This document shows, one piece after another, positions 24,859-37,243 of a DNA stretch of 64,000 nucleotides (within the stretch, counting starts at the first letter, position 1; each line of letters opens with the position of its first letter). Under the pieces are notes generated by a model. The model was not told where the DNA came from. It did no database searches and was given only the letters and a program-made list of their open reading frames with translations. The stretch lies in the NCBI GenBank assembly GCA_013368315.1, contig JAACJM010000010.1:967169-1031168 (forward strand), written 5' to 3'. This DNA is from Tetrapyrgos nigripes. Taxonomy: Eukaryota; Basidiomycota; Agaricomycetes; Agaricales; Campanellaceae. The position numbers and the translations under genes were made by a program.

Positions 24859-25876
24859 ATGGAATCGCTGGGCTCAAGGGTAGAACTCCCATCATCTTTT
24901 CTGGATGCTCATATAGATGTCCTCGTTCAGCTCATAGGTACTGTACGATTTTTTGTATCTACTCAAAAGGTTTCGTTCGTTAATCGTTTAGTCTATGAAA
25001 CGACAGCGGACATGTTAGAACGTTTGTTATCGCATAATGACCGCATACCCCTCCTTCCGTTGGTCAAACTCTTTTTCGTAAAGTATCTCTACCCAGCTCA
25101 TTCCCCTTCGTCAATCAGTGAAAGCCTTACAAGATTCCATTCGAGATCCGCACCCGGTATCAGTATCCTCGACTACCTTAAGCGTATCGTCAAGTTTACC
25201 AAGGTCGAGGTATGTCATGTCCATCTCATTCCACCCACAACTCACCGGTTTCATACCTAGAAATCTTGTCTTCTAATCACCCTACACTACATCGATAAAA
25301 TATGCACTCGGATGCCCCTGTTTACACTTTCCTCTCTCACTTGCCATCGATTCCTTATTGCCTCTATAACTGTTTCTAGCAAAGGCCTCTGCGATGTCTT
25401 TTGCAACAACAGTCTCTATGCCAAGGTCGGAGGTATCTCTTTGAGCGAACTCAACACGCTTGAAAAAGAGTTTCTGTCCATGATTGACTGGCGACTGACG
25501 GTGAGTAGTTATCCCTCCTTCATTTCTAAATCTCCAACTTTCACTACAGTGCACACGCGAACTCTTGGAAGAATACTACATCAACCTCGTCCGAACACAC
25601 AGTTCTGGATCCTTTGTCATTGTCGGGCCTCCCGAAACCTCTACATCAACAGAAGACAGCCATAACGACGTGGACATGGACGCTCGAGGCACTTCTAGAA
25701 CACCCTCTATACATGAACCATCTGCAATCTTTGCAGATCCGAGTTCCTTATCAATTCCATCAGACGTTTCGAGACGTCCGACGATTGAACAAAATATGGC
25801 CTTTGCTGCTCTCAGGGACCAGCAACGACAGGCTGAAGCAGGAGAGCGAGCTGGAGCTAGTGCAGACAGAGGCTGA
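24859..25876 (+). CDS. PHO80-like cyclin (Pcl family)
   Basis: Regulatory subunit for a Pho85-type cyclin-dependent kinase. Exon 1 (MESLGSRVELPSSFLDAHI) joins across an intron from GTACTG to ACAG at about 24937-25008 to give LIADMLERLLSHNDRIPL, the opening helix of Pho80-type cyclins. Following exons hold FHSRSAPGISILDYLKRI and then the core cyclin box FTLSSLTCHRFLIASITVSSK with AKVGGISLSELNTLEKEFL, an excellent match to the Pho80/Pcl6-7 subgroup. The C-terminal hundred residues are disordered. The frame is open upstream of 24859, so the start could be further 5'. In yeast this class governs the phosphate response and glycogen metabolism. Confidence 0.88.
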
Positions 25877-26402
25877 GGCACAGGGGCAATAATAATATGT
25901 AACAACGAGGAGAGGCCGATTTTTTTTCCTCCTCGTCGTGATGCGATACATTAAATAACTGCTACTACTATCTATCTGTAAAAAAGCACAATGGAGAAAA
26001 GCTTGCAAGGATTGGAATATATTTGTATGTTGAATTGTTGGGGAGGGGTTTGGTTGTGAAGGAAACAGATGTAAAAAAGTGGTATAGTGGTGTTCCCACC
26101 AACCACCCACCTGGTAGCAGAAAACAAATGAGCGACGTCGACTATGGAATATCAAGTATCAACTATGTAGTAGAAAGAGCCTTTTTTTGTACAAACACAC
26201 AAAAGAGTCCGTCCTGTTTCGAACAATTGAGACAAAGCACATATCATTAATATGGTGGTCAACAGCCATGAAGTATTGGGGGAGGGGGGTTGATATGGTT
26301 AGGTTTGGGTTGGGGGACAATCGACAATCCAGAGCACCTGCTTGAAGATTATCTGGCCACAACCGCAGCCGCCGACAATGACAACAGACCACACAACAGA
26401 CA

Positions 26403-29400
26403 TCACCGTCTCAAAGCAGACAACATCTTTGCCAACGCATGGATCTGTCCCTTCTGAACCTTCTTGGGACCATCACCATCATCGGCAGCACCAAGATCCA
26501 AAGTACTCGCCCTGGCACCCGCCAAACCCACAACATCCCGATCCCGTCTCGCAAAGTCAGGTGAAGACCTCTGATGAACAACAGGACGATTATTGATCTC
26601 ATTAATCGTGTCGAGACCCACGGCCAAATCTTTCGGTGGTTTTCTCGTCCTTTGTTTCCGGGCGGCCGGGGGGTTGAAGACTTCCGCAATAGGTTCGGGT
26701 CGTTGGCCTCGGTGGACTTCGAATAATTCCCAGGGAACACCGTCCATGACTGATAAAAAGAGATAAAGAGTCAGTCGAAAAAAAAAAGGAGGGAAAAAAA
26801 AATCACCTACTCTTGACATTGGTTGGTTGATTCTGTTGCACCCTTCCATTACCCGTCCTCCAACTACTCGCCGAAACACTTGTAGCAGCACTCGATGTTG
26901 AATGATTAGAGTACCGCGAAAACGCCGATGCAGAAGTCGAAGTTGTCGAAGTGGACGTTGTACTAATTGAGCTACGCCAATTGCTCGATGCTACCGAGCT
27001 CGAACTCGATGCGAGGCCGTGGCCTTGTCCGTGACGAGTGCTGGTGGTGGTGGTGCTACGGAGACTGTTGGGAGAAATGGCACGATCGGATCCGGGGCGT
27101 CTATCCCAGCGCTCACGATCAGGAAGAGGAGAACGATTACCACCACGATGACCTCGGCTCCATGTCGAAGAAGTGTCGTCACTGCTAGGGGAACTAGCGC
27201 TAGCGGGAGCTGCATTAAGCCCCATGAGCAGATTGGTGACATTACTAGCGGTAGTGGACCTGTGGGCGTCGGAAGAAACATCGTCTGGTGTACCATGAGC
27301 CTTTCCAAAGCTCAACTTCCACTTGGATGGTTTCTTGTCCTTGTTGTTGTTGTTGGTGGTGGTGGTGGTGGTGGAAGGCAAAGGCGGCACCGGTGAAGAC
27401 CTTGAGGATGCTGTAAGTAACGAAGTGGGTACGGGATACATGGAAATGGGTTCATACGGTCGAGACCGGGTGTTGCTTTTTCCAGACGACGCTTTGGACG
27501 CTCTGCTAATCTCCCTCGCAAGTGATTGAGAGGCGACAGCAAGGGTAGCCAGCGTCTCGTCCTCGGGTGTCGTTGGAGACGTCGATGCCACCGTGGATCC
27601 TTTGCCTTTGCGTGCACCACGTTTGCGTCGTTTGTTGTTGGTGGAGGAACGGGATTGGGGTTGGGAAGGTCCTTCTTCTTCTTCTTCAATCTCAATCTCA
27701 TGATCAATGACAGTCGACAGCTCGCTCTTCTCCGGCCTCTCATAAGCCGGCTCGAGAGACGGAGCACGAGAAAGAGAACGTGAGGGTAAAGCCGGTGTAC
27801 GGACAGTGGTACTGTTCGATGCGTGGCGAGAAGAAGGGCGATGAGACATGGGAGTGGACGTGGAGATGGGAAAGCCTTGGGTAGAGCTACTAATAGAAAT
27901 GGCTCTCTGGTGGTGAGTTTTCGTCACTGTCGCTGGGGGTGGCTGGTCACTCAGTAGCTCGGTCAAGTCTCTTATCCATGCTCCGAACCCAGCAGCGGAA
28001 ATACGTTTGGAATCATCCTCTGGATCGTCCAAAACGTTGAAAACACGATTAGCCAAGACATCGGCTACGGGTTTTGTCATTCCAGCGAAACGGTTCATGA
28101 AAAAGTTGACCGGATCGCGCAAGTAGAGAGAAAAGGACGAGCAGGCACCATGTGCCGTATCGGTCCAGGGGTTGCAGTGGTATAGCCTGTAACACGATGA
28201 GCGGGTAGAGAGAGGAACAAGGAACGAGTACCCACATGTTGATCAATACAATACCCAGAGACCATACATCTGCAGCACGAGGACGATAAGTCGGGGCCAT
28301 ATTGTTTCGGCACTCTGAAAAAGTGTTGATGAGAAAAAGCAAGACATGATGTTGCACGTGGACACGTACCGTAACTCATGTAAGGAGCGCTGCCACAGTC
28401 CATATCAGAAGATTGGACGTCGGTGGTAGATAAGCCGAAATCGGTGAGTTTGACAATGACCTTGCGTTCCTGTCTACCGTCTGGGGCAGTGATCCAACCA
28501 TCTGTGACGATAAAGTTTTCTGGCTTGATATCGCGATGGAAGACACCCTGATCGTGGCACGCAGCAACGGCATCACACATTTGGGAAAACATGGATGAGA
28601 TGAGACGCAGACGTGTGCGGGAAAGCTGTTGAGAGGGATTGACATTGGAAAGAAGACTGGGAGTGGGCGGTGTGTGAGAGGAGGTGGAATCAGAAGAGTT
28701 GGGAGAATCAGATTCGTAATGATCGCGTGCTTGTTCAAGAAAATAGAAAAGGTCCTCTCCGGGAACGTATTCGAGGAGAAGAAGAAGAAAAGAAGAGGTT
28801 TCGAGGGTGCGATGAAGAGTGACAATGTTGGGATGGGAACGCAGAGACTGGTGAATAGTGACCTCTGTCATCTGGGCGGCCAAAGCCTCCTCGTCGAGAT
28901 TGGCTTTGGAGAGACACTTGATGGCGTATTCGCGGCCGTAGACAACCGAAGGCTTGTCTTCACTGTCGAGATCCATGCCGAGACTGTCGTCCTCTGGCGG
29001 GCGATAGAGAATCTCTGAAACCAAATAGACAACGGCATAACTGCCAGCACCGAGACGTTTTCTGACTTGAAATTCCTTTGCGGGTTCTTCGTAATCGGGA
29101 GTGTCTGAGCGAGAGGGAGGAGGACCGATGGAGACGAGTCTGAGAGGCTGGCCCTGGAGAAGAGCGCCCTCGCCGACGAGGTCACCTGGTGAAAAGACAT
29201 CCTCCACGGCCGAAGAGGCGAGAGAGGAGGACCTGGAAGGGGCTGGGGAGGGAGCGACTGCGGACCAGGGTCTGGAAGAGATGGAGACGGAGGGCTGACG
29301 GGAGGAGATGTAGGGAGTTCTAAGGAATTTTGCGGAAGCTGCGGTGGATGGCGAGGAGGTTGTTGGGGAAGAAGGGATATTAGTGGAGATGGAGAGAGGA

Positions 29401-29462
29401 CGGGAGTTGGTCAGACGGTCATTATGAGAAAAGTAGTGGGTGTGGGCGGAGTAGCTCAACAT
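26403..29462 (-). CDS. Ran1/Ksp1/Vhs1-type serine/threonine protein kinase with long disordered tail
   Basis: N-terminal Ser/Pro-rich segment, then a kinase domain: glycine loop RLGAGSYAVVYLV, VAIK-type lysine in YAIKCLSK, catalytic loop CHDQGVFHRDIKPENFIV, DFG in KLTDFGLST, and, across an intron, the APE-loop counterpart and RAADVWSLGIVLINM. The insert between subdomains V and VI and the phrase WTDTAHGACSSF-YLRDPVNFF place it with the Ran1/Pat1, Sks1/Vhs1 and Ksp1 kinases that act in nutrient signalling and meiosis. A disordered tail of about 500 residues follows, with poly-Thr/Asn (TTTTTTNNNNKDKKPSKWK) from a microsatellite. The last exon begins after an intron at about 26750-26813 and ends AKMLSALRR. 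Confidence 0.88.
27341..27374. repeat. TTG/GTG trinucleotide microsatellite in the kinase tail
   Basis: About eleven consecutive triplets (five TTG then GGT units on the plus strand) encode the poly-Asn and poly-Thr tract of the kinase on the minus strand. Such a run is likely to vary in length between strains. Confidence 0.85.
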
Positions 29463-30018
29463 TAGGCACGCAGTGCGCTGAGATGATGACCTGAGAGCTG
29501 GCCAAGGATGCGAACATGCGAGGGGTTGTCAACGTTGAACGACGTCCCCTACGGGGAAGATGAAGGTAGGAAGCAAGAGCGAATCAAGACAGATTGCACC
29601 ATGTGGTCGCACACGCGTGTTATCAGACTAGTATGTTTTTATTTGCTGTGCAAAACGTCAGTTTCCAACAGTCATGTTCCACGCGGCTCCTGTTGCGACG
29701 CCCGAGCACATTAATACTGAGCTGTTATATAGCTTAACATCAGATTTGCCGTCCGCGTCTATCCATAGCGCAATTCAAGTAGACTTTCGCTGCGCTTCAC
29801 ATTGAGTCCGGGCGACTCTTAAAGGGGTCACCACGCCGTGCATGCCACGTACCCAACTTGCACTTGAAGTAAACTACTGTAGTACTGAGGGCTTCGGCCT
29901 CATGCGCTTAAAATGAAGAATCAATCATTTGATTGATGCGCTTAAAATAAAGAATATGACCTTGGTGTCTGTGCGACGTGCACCTTTTCCATGGGAAACC
30001 AGCTCTTTCGCTTCCTCC

Positions 30019-31683
30019 ATGCCGCCCAAAGGCTACCGAAGCACCACCTCCCAGCTCCGTCCCGCCTCTCGCAACTCGTCCTCTTCCAAACTTCAATTGA
30101 CTACTCAAAAGGACGCCCATGTCCCTTACAACACCACTAAGAAAAATCCTCAGGTAAAATCCTTGTCTTCTTCTCTTTCCATCTCGTCTAAGCATCCCTA
30201 GACCCGAGTCCAGCGTACAACTTCCTCTCAACGTCTAGTCCAACCCCCTCCAAACAAACAACCTCCTAAACTCAAAGACAAACGCAAAGGCTTCACCCTC
30301 TCCCAAGACTCTGACGGTGAAGACGACGACGACGACGAATGGGTCTCTTCCGAATCCGGTGCCGCGACGCCCAACCATAATGACAATCTATCACATTCCG
30401 AATCTGACAGCGAGGAGGGTGACGCGCGTACAACCAATGCAAGAAGTGTAACCCCTCCGGCGTCTTCAACACCGTTGCAGAAACCAGTGCAGCTACCACT
30501 GAAACAACAGTTGCCACACGTCGGTATAGCTAGAGTGGATACCATTCGTCAAGACGATTTTCATCCGATACCACAAATCCAGACCCAGACCCAACCCCCA
30601 GCCCATCAACAACCCCCACCAAAACAACGAAAATCCACCCGTCCCACCTCGATGCAACTCCCTCATCAGCCTAATCCCAATCCCACAATCCCACACCCTC
30701 CCCACCAACCTCTCCGTCCACATCCTCTCATCCGCGGTAACTCTCTCGGCTTTGGTGGGGCTCTCAAACCCTTCAAAGCTCTTACTCCTCTAACCACCAC
30801 CACGTCCCCCACAACCCCAAACACAAGCGCAACCCCCACCATAGCTATGACCACACCCAACCTTCCTCCAGCCGAACTGTCTGCTTCCCCTCCTGTTTAT
30901 GCCTCTCGTGATGAGAGGGCAGATTCACCTGCAACCATATCCGTGTCCCCACCCTCTCCAGATCCACGTTCACATAGACGTACATCCATCTCGTCTGCGA
31001 GATCGGTAGCTACACTTCCTGTGTTGCCTAGTGCTAGTGGGGGGAACGATTTTAGGGATTATAGGCAGTCTTTGTCTTTGTACTCGCAAAATCAAAACTC
31101 GTCGTCTCAGTCTCAAGGGTCTGGGAATGGTAGACGACACCGAACCCTCTCATCCCTATCGGGATCTACACCACTATCATCTTCAGTATCATCTTCTTCA
31201 GCAGCCATCTCGAGCTTGGTTAATGCCTCGGGATATAGTCATGGTCATGGGAGGGATGGAACTACGACTTTTGGTGGCAGACCTTCCAGTCCTGGGGAGG
31301 GTGCAAGTGGAAATGGGACTGGTAGTATTAGGACTGGAAGTGGAAAAAGTCCAGCAATAAACACAGACCTAGTCTGTTTCTTCCCTCGTCCCCAGTCTCT
31401 GTCTCATCAAAGAGACCCCCAACCCCAACCCCACCCCCTCCTCCCCCCACCCTATCTCTCAACACATCTCACCGTTCTATCACATCGTACACCAATTCGA
31501 GAAGCGTATGATAGAGTGCTTAGGGCGAAGATGGGAGTGGGGTATGGATATGGGCATGCTTCTGGGTATTCGTCGCAGTATTCGTCGCTTGGTGGGGTTG
31601 GACATGAAATAGGTGAACACGGCCACGGAGGAGGGGGAGTTCCTGGGATGGGTCAGGGTGTGGCTAGTGTTGGTGCACGATGA
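30019..31683 (+). CDS. Disordered fungal protein with acidic DDDDDEWVSSESG motif (DUF3295-like)
   Basis: Two exons: 30019-30153 and 30202-31683, separated by a 48-nt intron. Exon 1 starts MPPKGYRSTTSQLRPASRN. Exon 2 carries the phosphorylation-prone acidic block DSDGEDDDDDEWVSSESGA, a layout found in fungal DUF3295/DUF1752-type regulators linked to TORC1 and nitrogen signalling; that assignment is tentative. The rest is almost wholly low complexity: Pro/Gln-rich, then Ser-rich, then a Gly/His/Tyr tail (GVGYGYGHASGYSSQYSS). One more ordered stretch, THLTVLSHRTPIREAYDRVL, sits near the C-terminus. The frame is open upstream to an ATG at 29929, but MPPKGYRS is the more natural start. No enzymatic motif is visible. 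Confidence 0.62.
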
Positions 31684-34600
31684 TTATAATTAATTTGGAT
31701 GCCGTGCAAACGAAACTCGAGCTCAAAAGTAAGATGCATATGCACAAGGTTGATCATGACGTTGAATAGTTAGTTATACATAAGTACTTCAAGCTAGTTT
31801 GTGTACATAGATGTGGAATGTGGAATACGGGATGTGGGCAGTGGTAGACGGTGTCATTAGTATTATCGTACCGAGACTTGGAAGTTGGAATGGATCCATG
31901 AGCACATAAGCTCAGTCACTTGAAGTTGCCGCCCCTGCCACCTCTGCTAGTAGTTAACAGTAATTTACCATTACTCGGAGGGAAAGAAAGAGTCCTGGAA
32001 GACGGAAGATGACTGGGAGACGATTACGATGAAACCCACGACCTCACTAGTAGTAGCCCCTCTGCTAATAGTAACTTACCAGTAATTTATCATTATTACT
32101 CTCTGTCCCTGTCCACACAGTGACAGTGCTCATTGCTCATACCCCTCAGGGTGCTGTATACCACATCAGAATACATTTACCGGTCGACGTCGGACGGAAG
32201 ATGACTGGAAGACGATTACGATGACTCCGTCGTTCGGTGAACGGTATCGGTAGATTGCTTTGACCACGCTGTAGGCTGTAGTCTGCTGTAGTACATAAAA
32301 GGCTGTATGTAAACGAAAATCAACTTTGTAGTCTTAGTCGTCTTATCCGGATATCCGTGCGCGGCATTGCACACCAAGTCGCAATTGCCATTTGCCAAAA
32401 CCCCAAATACTTCTATCTTGCTTGGCCAAGCCCCAAGTCAAATTCTGCTCGAGACTTCCGCTGTTGATAATTAAGTTATAACCGTACGCGTATAGGGGCT
32501 GAGCGTATATTAGGCTAAGTTTTGGAATTGCAATCGGGACTGCGTGGTCCGCGTCACCCGTGGATGTGGGGCAGCCTGGGGAAGCTGGGGAATGGCTGGA
32601 CATCGCGTTGGTGACCCGATTTGTGTGAACTTTTGAAGAGATAAGTCCAATGATGGGAACGGTACTCACTCGCCATGGATAATAATTGGATATCGGATGA
32701 CGGCACAGTCTCAGTCTGTACTCTCTAATGCACGGTCCCGAGTACTACTAGTTCCAGTTCTACCGCTATATGTAATACCGCATTGAGAAACTTCCATCGT
32801 TGCATGGTGACTTACTACTAGCGCTTGCAATTGTGCGATAGATAGGACCTGGAAATTTAAGGTTGAGAAAGATAGGGCCATAGGCTAAGGCACAAGTAGT
32901 ACAAGCACAAGCACAAGTCAAGTCAAACTGCGGGCCTGTACAATGATCTATATATATATATCCTGGTGGTATAGCTAGTCTAGAGCCGGACTCCTGGACG
33001 TCTGGAATATGACTTTGATAAGGATAGGATGGCACCATTGGAAACCATAGTATACGTAGAATCAGAAAACGTTGCGCGAAATTGCGATTTATGCGCGCAT
33101 TGCAATTATAGTACAAAATTCAAATTGCTGTTGCAAAAACACCATCGCGGTCGTGCGCTAGTCTATTAAGGTTTGGAGGTCTCAGATTATCAAAACGCAT
33201 TATCGAATAATATCCGTATAGTGTAGGATTATGGATATTCTAGTAGGTTTTGGCCAGGTGCGGAAGGTTGCATTGAGACGGGTCGTCGGGTTTAGCCAAG
33301 TTAACAATATATTGTTTTTATCTCCGAATCTCCTATAGCCTCCCTACAGCTTCCTTTGCGATTCAACGGGGATTTGATAGCATAAGTTGATCAATGCTAT
33401 GTATGGGAAGGAGATGCGCGTTTGGGAAGTGTTATCTTTAGATATGTATTGTTTATAACTCCGAGCTGAATGTTTCTTCTGAGACTCGGGTTAGAGTAGA
33501 GTTGGCAATGACCGGTGGGCAAAAGATGAGGTATGTAGGGATAAACACTAAGCCTGAGTGTATCCGTTTGCAGCCTGATGATGCTGATAATAGACTACTT
33601 ACCGTATTAAGATAGGTAAGTCGCGCCTAGGCTGGCCAACGACAATAGGATAAGAACAATAAGAACACAGCTAGAGGAATGGACTAGAACAAGACGGCCC
33701 ACAGATGATCATTTACGACTCGGACGTCCTTCGGATCCGTGGTACCCGTGCCGTTTGTCGCGCGCAAAGTCTTCCTGAATTCTTGCAAGTCTTGCCATAG
33801 TACATTTTGATATGTGATAGAGTATATCAGGATATATGAGGACATTCTTCAATTTCTTGGGACTTTGTATGATCTACATAAACCTTCTGAGCCTTCTGAG
33901 CCTGCACTGGCATGCGCACTGCAGGCTGCTTGGATACCAGTCTAGCCAAGTTTGTGTTACGTGTCATAATTCGCGATGGAGCTTGAGCGTCTGGGCCGGT
34001 ATGGTATGTACATATTTCTGGATATTTCTGGGTTTGCGGGTCTAGAGTCTAGAGTCGAGCTTCATTTGAGCGAGTCGTCGGTGTCTTTGACTCTTTCCGG
34101 GCAAACATGATGGGTGTACTATCCATGGCCAGATTTTCCAGACTGCGTTTTCAACTATGTGTCTCGAGTGTTGATGGTGCTTCCTTTCAGACGGCTGCCC
34201 CACTCAGAGATTAGTCTCTCACAGCCAGACATTAACGGAGTTAGGCTCAGAGATGCGAAAAAGAGAAAGAACACTTTGCCATAGACGCTAATAATATGAG
34301 AGTTTGATCAGAGATAAAGAGCTCACCGACAGTCCATCCAAACTCTGCCCAAAATCCGACACGGTCCTTCATCATAACATCATGATGGCAAATACAACCG
34401 CCTTTTTACATGTGCAAGCGATACTTCTGAGATCGCAACTCAGTCCCACTTGTGTCTTGAAAATTCAGAGAAGAAAACGAGGCAAGATGACGTCATACTT
34501 CGCATTTCTTTCATCTCTGCTTAAGCTTCGACTTCATCAGGAGAATATTGCTACCTGAATGTCGTCTTCACTTTCATGCCCATGCGCATCTCCATAATTT

Positions 34601-35398
34601 GGTGTTGATGCGTGCGATAGGACATTGTACATAGTCGATGTTGTATGCTCCTTGATATATGTCACATCCCAACTTGAGATTAGCCGCTAGTAAGGATAGA
34701 GCGCGAACAGTCAAGAGAAAAGGGGCAGGAGGTCGCCCCCTCCTGTCTGGTCCTGTCCCAGACCCTGCACCCGGTGTCACAGTGCGCCTGCGCGCGACTT
34801 ACCCCCTATCGGTGGTCAACGGAGGTGCACACATTTCTCCGAGATTGTCTGCTATCTCAGCTGATGATCATGAATGCGATGGAACTCGGAAGCCTAAAGG
34901 GTGTCTGACAGTGAAGGAAGCTATAGGACATATGATTGTGGTGCTTTGGATGGTCAGTGGATGATAATCCGTGTGTAACGGTCCACTAGCTAGCAAAATC
35001 TGTGGCAACTTCAATTCGGACTTGTTGGTCTCTTGATCTCCTGGAGAGCTATCTGAGCTTCTGATAAATAGAACCGCAGTATTAAGCATGGGTATAACCA
35101 TTTTCAGATGACATCGACAACGTCAGATGGAAGTCCTAATTCGCTCTTCTGTGGTTTTGAAGCTGGAAGAAGTTGTGTCCCATGAAATCATCAATGATAA
35201 AGTGTTCCACGTACATATTCTCGGAACCGTCGTTACGACGGAAGCGGAGTATATAGATAGAAGAGAATCCGAAGATGTCAACGTGGAGGTGGAGATCTCA
35301 TACGTGGAACAACAGGCATGTACCAAAGAGTACTACACCGTTCACATAGGAAGAAGACTCGCCACACTCTCATGAGTGCACGAACACTCATCAACCGA
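31684..35398. other. Gene-poor intergenic region (about 3.7 kb)
   Basis: No convincing gene. Open frames here (longest about 116 codons, for example 32766-33116) lack recognisable motifs and plausible splice partners. The stretch contains degenerate short repeats (31939-32223), runs rich in GCGCAAT/ATTGC near 33060-33150, and the micro-repeat TCTAGAGTCTAGAG near 34040. I found no tRNA-like B box. Confidence 0.5.
31939..32223. repeat. Degenerate duplicated non-coding block
   Basis: Two motifs each occur twice in the same order. CCTCTGCTAGTAGTTAACAG with a following TAATTTACCATTACTC at about 31939-31975 recurs imperfectly at 32059-32101. GACGGAAGATGACTGGGAGA with a following CGATTACGATGA at about 32001-32033 recurs with one change at 32192-32223. 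Spacing differs (about 120 versus 190 bp), so this is an old duplication with later indels rather than a clean tandem. Confidence 0.7.
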
Positions 35399-36907
35399 TC
35401 AACTGAAACCAATAAACCTCTTCAGCCACTTCCCAAGCTTTTGCCACCAGTTTGGTGACTCATCCTCTCGCTGCGGTGCTCTCAGATTGAGCATCAAGTT
35501 CCTTTCATTTGGGGGCTTCGTTAACATCTGCATACCAAGGTCATGCTCGTCTTCGAAGACCCGGTATTCTGAAGCTGACACGTCTGAGAGAGGCCAGGAA
35601 TCTAGCTTATCCCATCTCCAGATGATATTCTCGTGTAATAGAGAGAATACCTCACTTCTCGGTATATTGGCATGAAGTCTGAGCTTCGGGATAGATCCTC
35701 CTGCTTCTGCCCTGGGAGAGACGAATTGCCCGAGAGCCTGCTCGACATTTCTGAGGTGGTGTACCGAAAGAATCTCGAGATAGGGTAGAGGAAGAAGAGT
35801 ACTGAGCCCAACCCTCCCGAGGTCGGGGTTCTTCTCTGCCAGAACCTCCAGAGCATCATCCGAAAAACAATTTATTAAATCCAGCCTTGTGATAGACGCG
35901 AAATCGCTGAATAACCTTCTGAGTTCATCTTTCGACACCTCTGGGCGAATAAGTACGAGGGTTCGAAGTTTCGGGAACCTGTCCGCGTTGGGAGAGTCAG
36001 ACCAAGGTTCATAGCGTTCTCGGAAAAGTTGGAGTTGTGCACAAGTAAAGTTCCTCAGGGTAAGGAATTCCAATCCTGGTGCTGAGAGAGACAGCAACAA
36101 TGTGCTGAGGGTAGTGCTATCACTGACCCTGAGCGAACGAAGATTAGGAGTGTCGATGATGCGTCTCGGTTGGGGTAGTCCAATCCGGACAAAATCCCCC
36201 AATAAAGAGAGATGAACGAGTGAAGGGAAAAACTGAAGAAGGATATGAAGATCAGGACATTCCCGGACACGAAATGCACTTTCTTTCAAGTGCAGAGTGG
36301 TAACGTTCTGCTTTGCAAGCTGCAGGTACGCTGCCCCGGTGCCCTGGAGTCTGAGTGTTTTGACATGAGTAGAGCCGGCAAAAATTATGACAGGACTCTC
36401 CATCAGAATTTCCTTTTCATCATCCTGAGGATAGATGTGGAAGATTATGGATAGGTGTTCTATGAGAGGGAGATCCAGGTGGGTAAATTGAGCAGCGGCG
36501 TCGGTAAATGACAAAACCCCGGAGAGTACGCGAATGGATATAGCACGCCAAAGTGGTTTATGAGCATGAATAATCCTGATCAGTCTGGTCCACGGTGTAG
36601 AATCTCTGCCTTCTATGTATAGCTCCAGAGGTAAAGGCGGACTGTTCCTTGTCGTCCCGATAGCTCGCTGGAGATATGTCTGAAGAACATCTTCCTGGTG
36701 TGCAGCAGGACAGTCGAGAACTATCCGCGTCCAGAGGGCGGGCAGATCCAGCGCAACGTTACGCCAGCGTTGACAAACACGGGATAGAGTCCGTTCAACG
36801 GCATCCGAGGGACTGCAACGAAGAAATATGGATGAAAGAAGAGAATCAGGAAGCTCAGAGACCCGTTTTGGGGGATGGTGAGGCGGGTCTCGAGGATACG
36901 CCTGCAT
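35399..36907 (-). CDS. F-box domain protein with leucine-rich C-terminal region
   Basis: A single open frame of 502 codons, no introns needed. Residues 15-60 form an F-box (RVSELPDSLLSSIFLRC, CQRWRNVALDLPALWTRI), which would bind Skp1 in an SCF ubiquitin ligase. The rest has irregular leucine-rich repeats (HVKTLRLQGTGAAYLQL, FPSLVHLSLLGDFVRIG, LEFLTLRNFTC, ITRLDLINCFSDDALEVL) that likely bind substrate. Large families of such F-box/LRR proteins are typical of Agaricomycetes and most have no known target. Lack of introns fits the recent-expansion members of that family. Stop at 35399, very close to the start of gene-poor DNA. Confidence 0.88.
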   Translation of the reverse strand: MQAYPRDPPHHPPKRVSELPDSLLSSIFLRCSPSDAVERTLSRVCQRWRNVALDLPALWTRIVLDCPAAHQEDVLQTYLQRAIGTTRNSPPLPLELYIEGRDSTPWTRLIRIIHAHKPLWRAISIRVLSGVLSFTDAAAQFTHLDLPLIEHLSIIFHIYPQDDEKEILMESPVIIFAGSTHVKTLRLQGTGAAYLQLAKQNVTTLHLKESAFRVRECPDLHILLQFFPSLVHLSLLGDFVRIGLPQPRRIIDTPNLRSLRVSDSTTLSTLLLSLSAPGLEFLTLRNFTCAQLQLFRERYEPWSDSPNADRFPKLRTLVLIRPEVSKDELRRLFSDFASITRLDLINCFSDDALEVLAEKNPDLGRVGLSTLLPLPYLEILSVHHLRNVEQALGQFVSPRAEAGGSIPKLRLHANIPRSEVFSLLHENIIWRWDKLDSWPLSDVSASEYRVFEDEHDLGMQMLTKPPNERNLMLNLRAPQREDESPNWWQKLGKWLKRFIGFS

Positions 36908-37065
36908 TCGATGCTAGTCTAGAGTTGAGGGTGGGTGTATTAGCGCCGCTGACAATAATCAACTTTGATGGCATCCATAAAATACACAGCTTCCAAGTTG
37001 TGCTGCTGGCATATTTTTTTTCCCCTCAGAGAGTAAGAAATTGTCAAGAAACTTGAGCTTGGATT

Positions 37066-37242
37066 AGGACGTTGCAGAGGCATTCGAAGGAGCGAAAGAC
37101 GCATCTTCTCCAGAGTCCAAATTGCCTCGTAAAGCACCATCGTCATCACGTGCCATAACTCTGCGGGCCCACGTAGGCGTACTTTACCACTTACCTTTCT
37201 CTTTGCCCTTCCGTTTCTTCTGTAACTTGGCATCTCGCTCAT
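37066..37242 (-). CDS. Possible small basic/acidic protein divergent from GOT1 (uncertain)
   Basis: An ATG at 37242, 1 bp from the GOT1 start, opens MSEMPSYRRNGRAKRK and reaches a consensus GTAAGT donor at about 37194. Downstream, the frame DDDGALRGNLDSGEDASFAP ends at a stop near 37066. The halves look like one small two-exon gene, but the obvious acceptor gives a very short intron (about 34 nt) and the frames do not join cleanly, so the model is weak. It may instead be 5' leader of a transcript I have not resolved. Confidence 0.25.
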
Positions 37243-37243
37243 A

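Noticed and set aside
27019..27783. Several open frames on both strands within the kinase tail
   Set aside because: Low-complexity, repeat-driven coding sequence leaves other frames open; only the minus frame continuous with the kinase domain makes sense.
32216..34558. Small open frames in the gene-poor region as possible genes
   Set aside because: No motif, no family resemblance and no convincing splice partners; lengths are as expected by chance.
35127..35375. 82-codon plus-strand frame next to the F-box gene
   Set aside because: The sequence looks protein-like (EVEISYVEQQA) but there is no second exon, family or promoter to support it.
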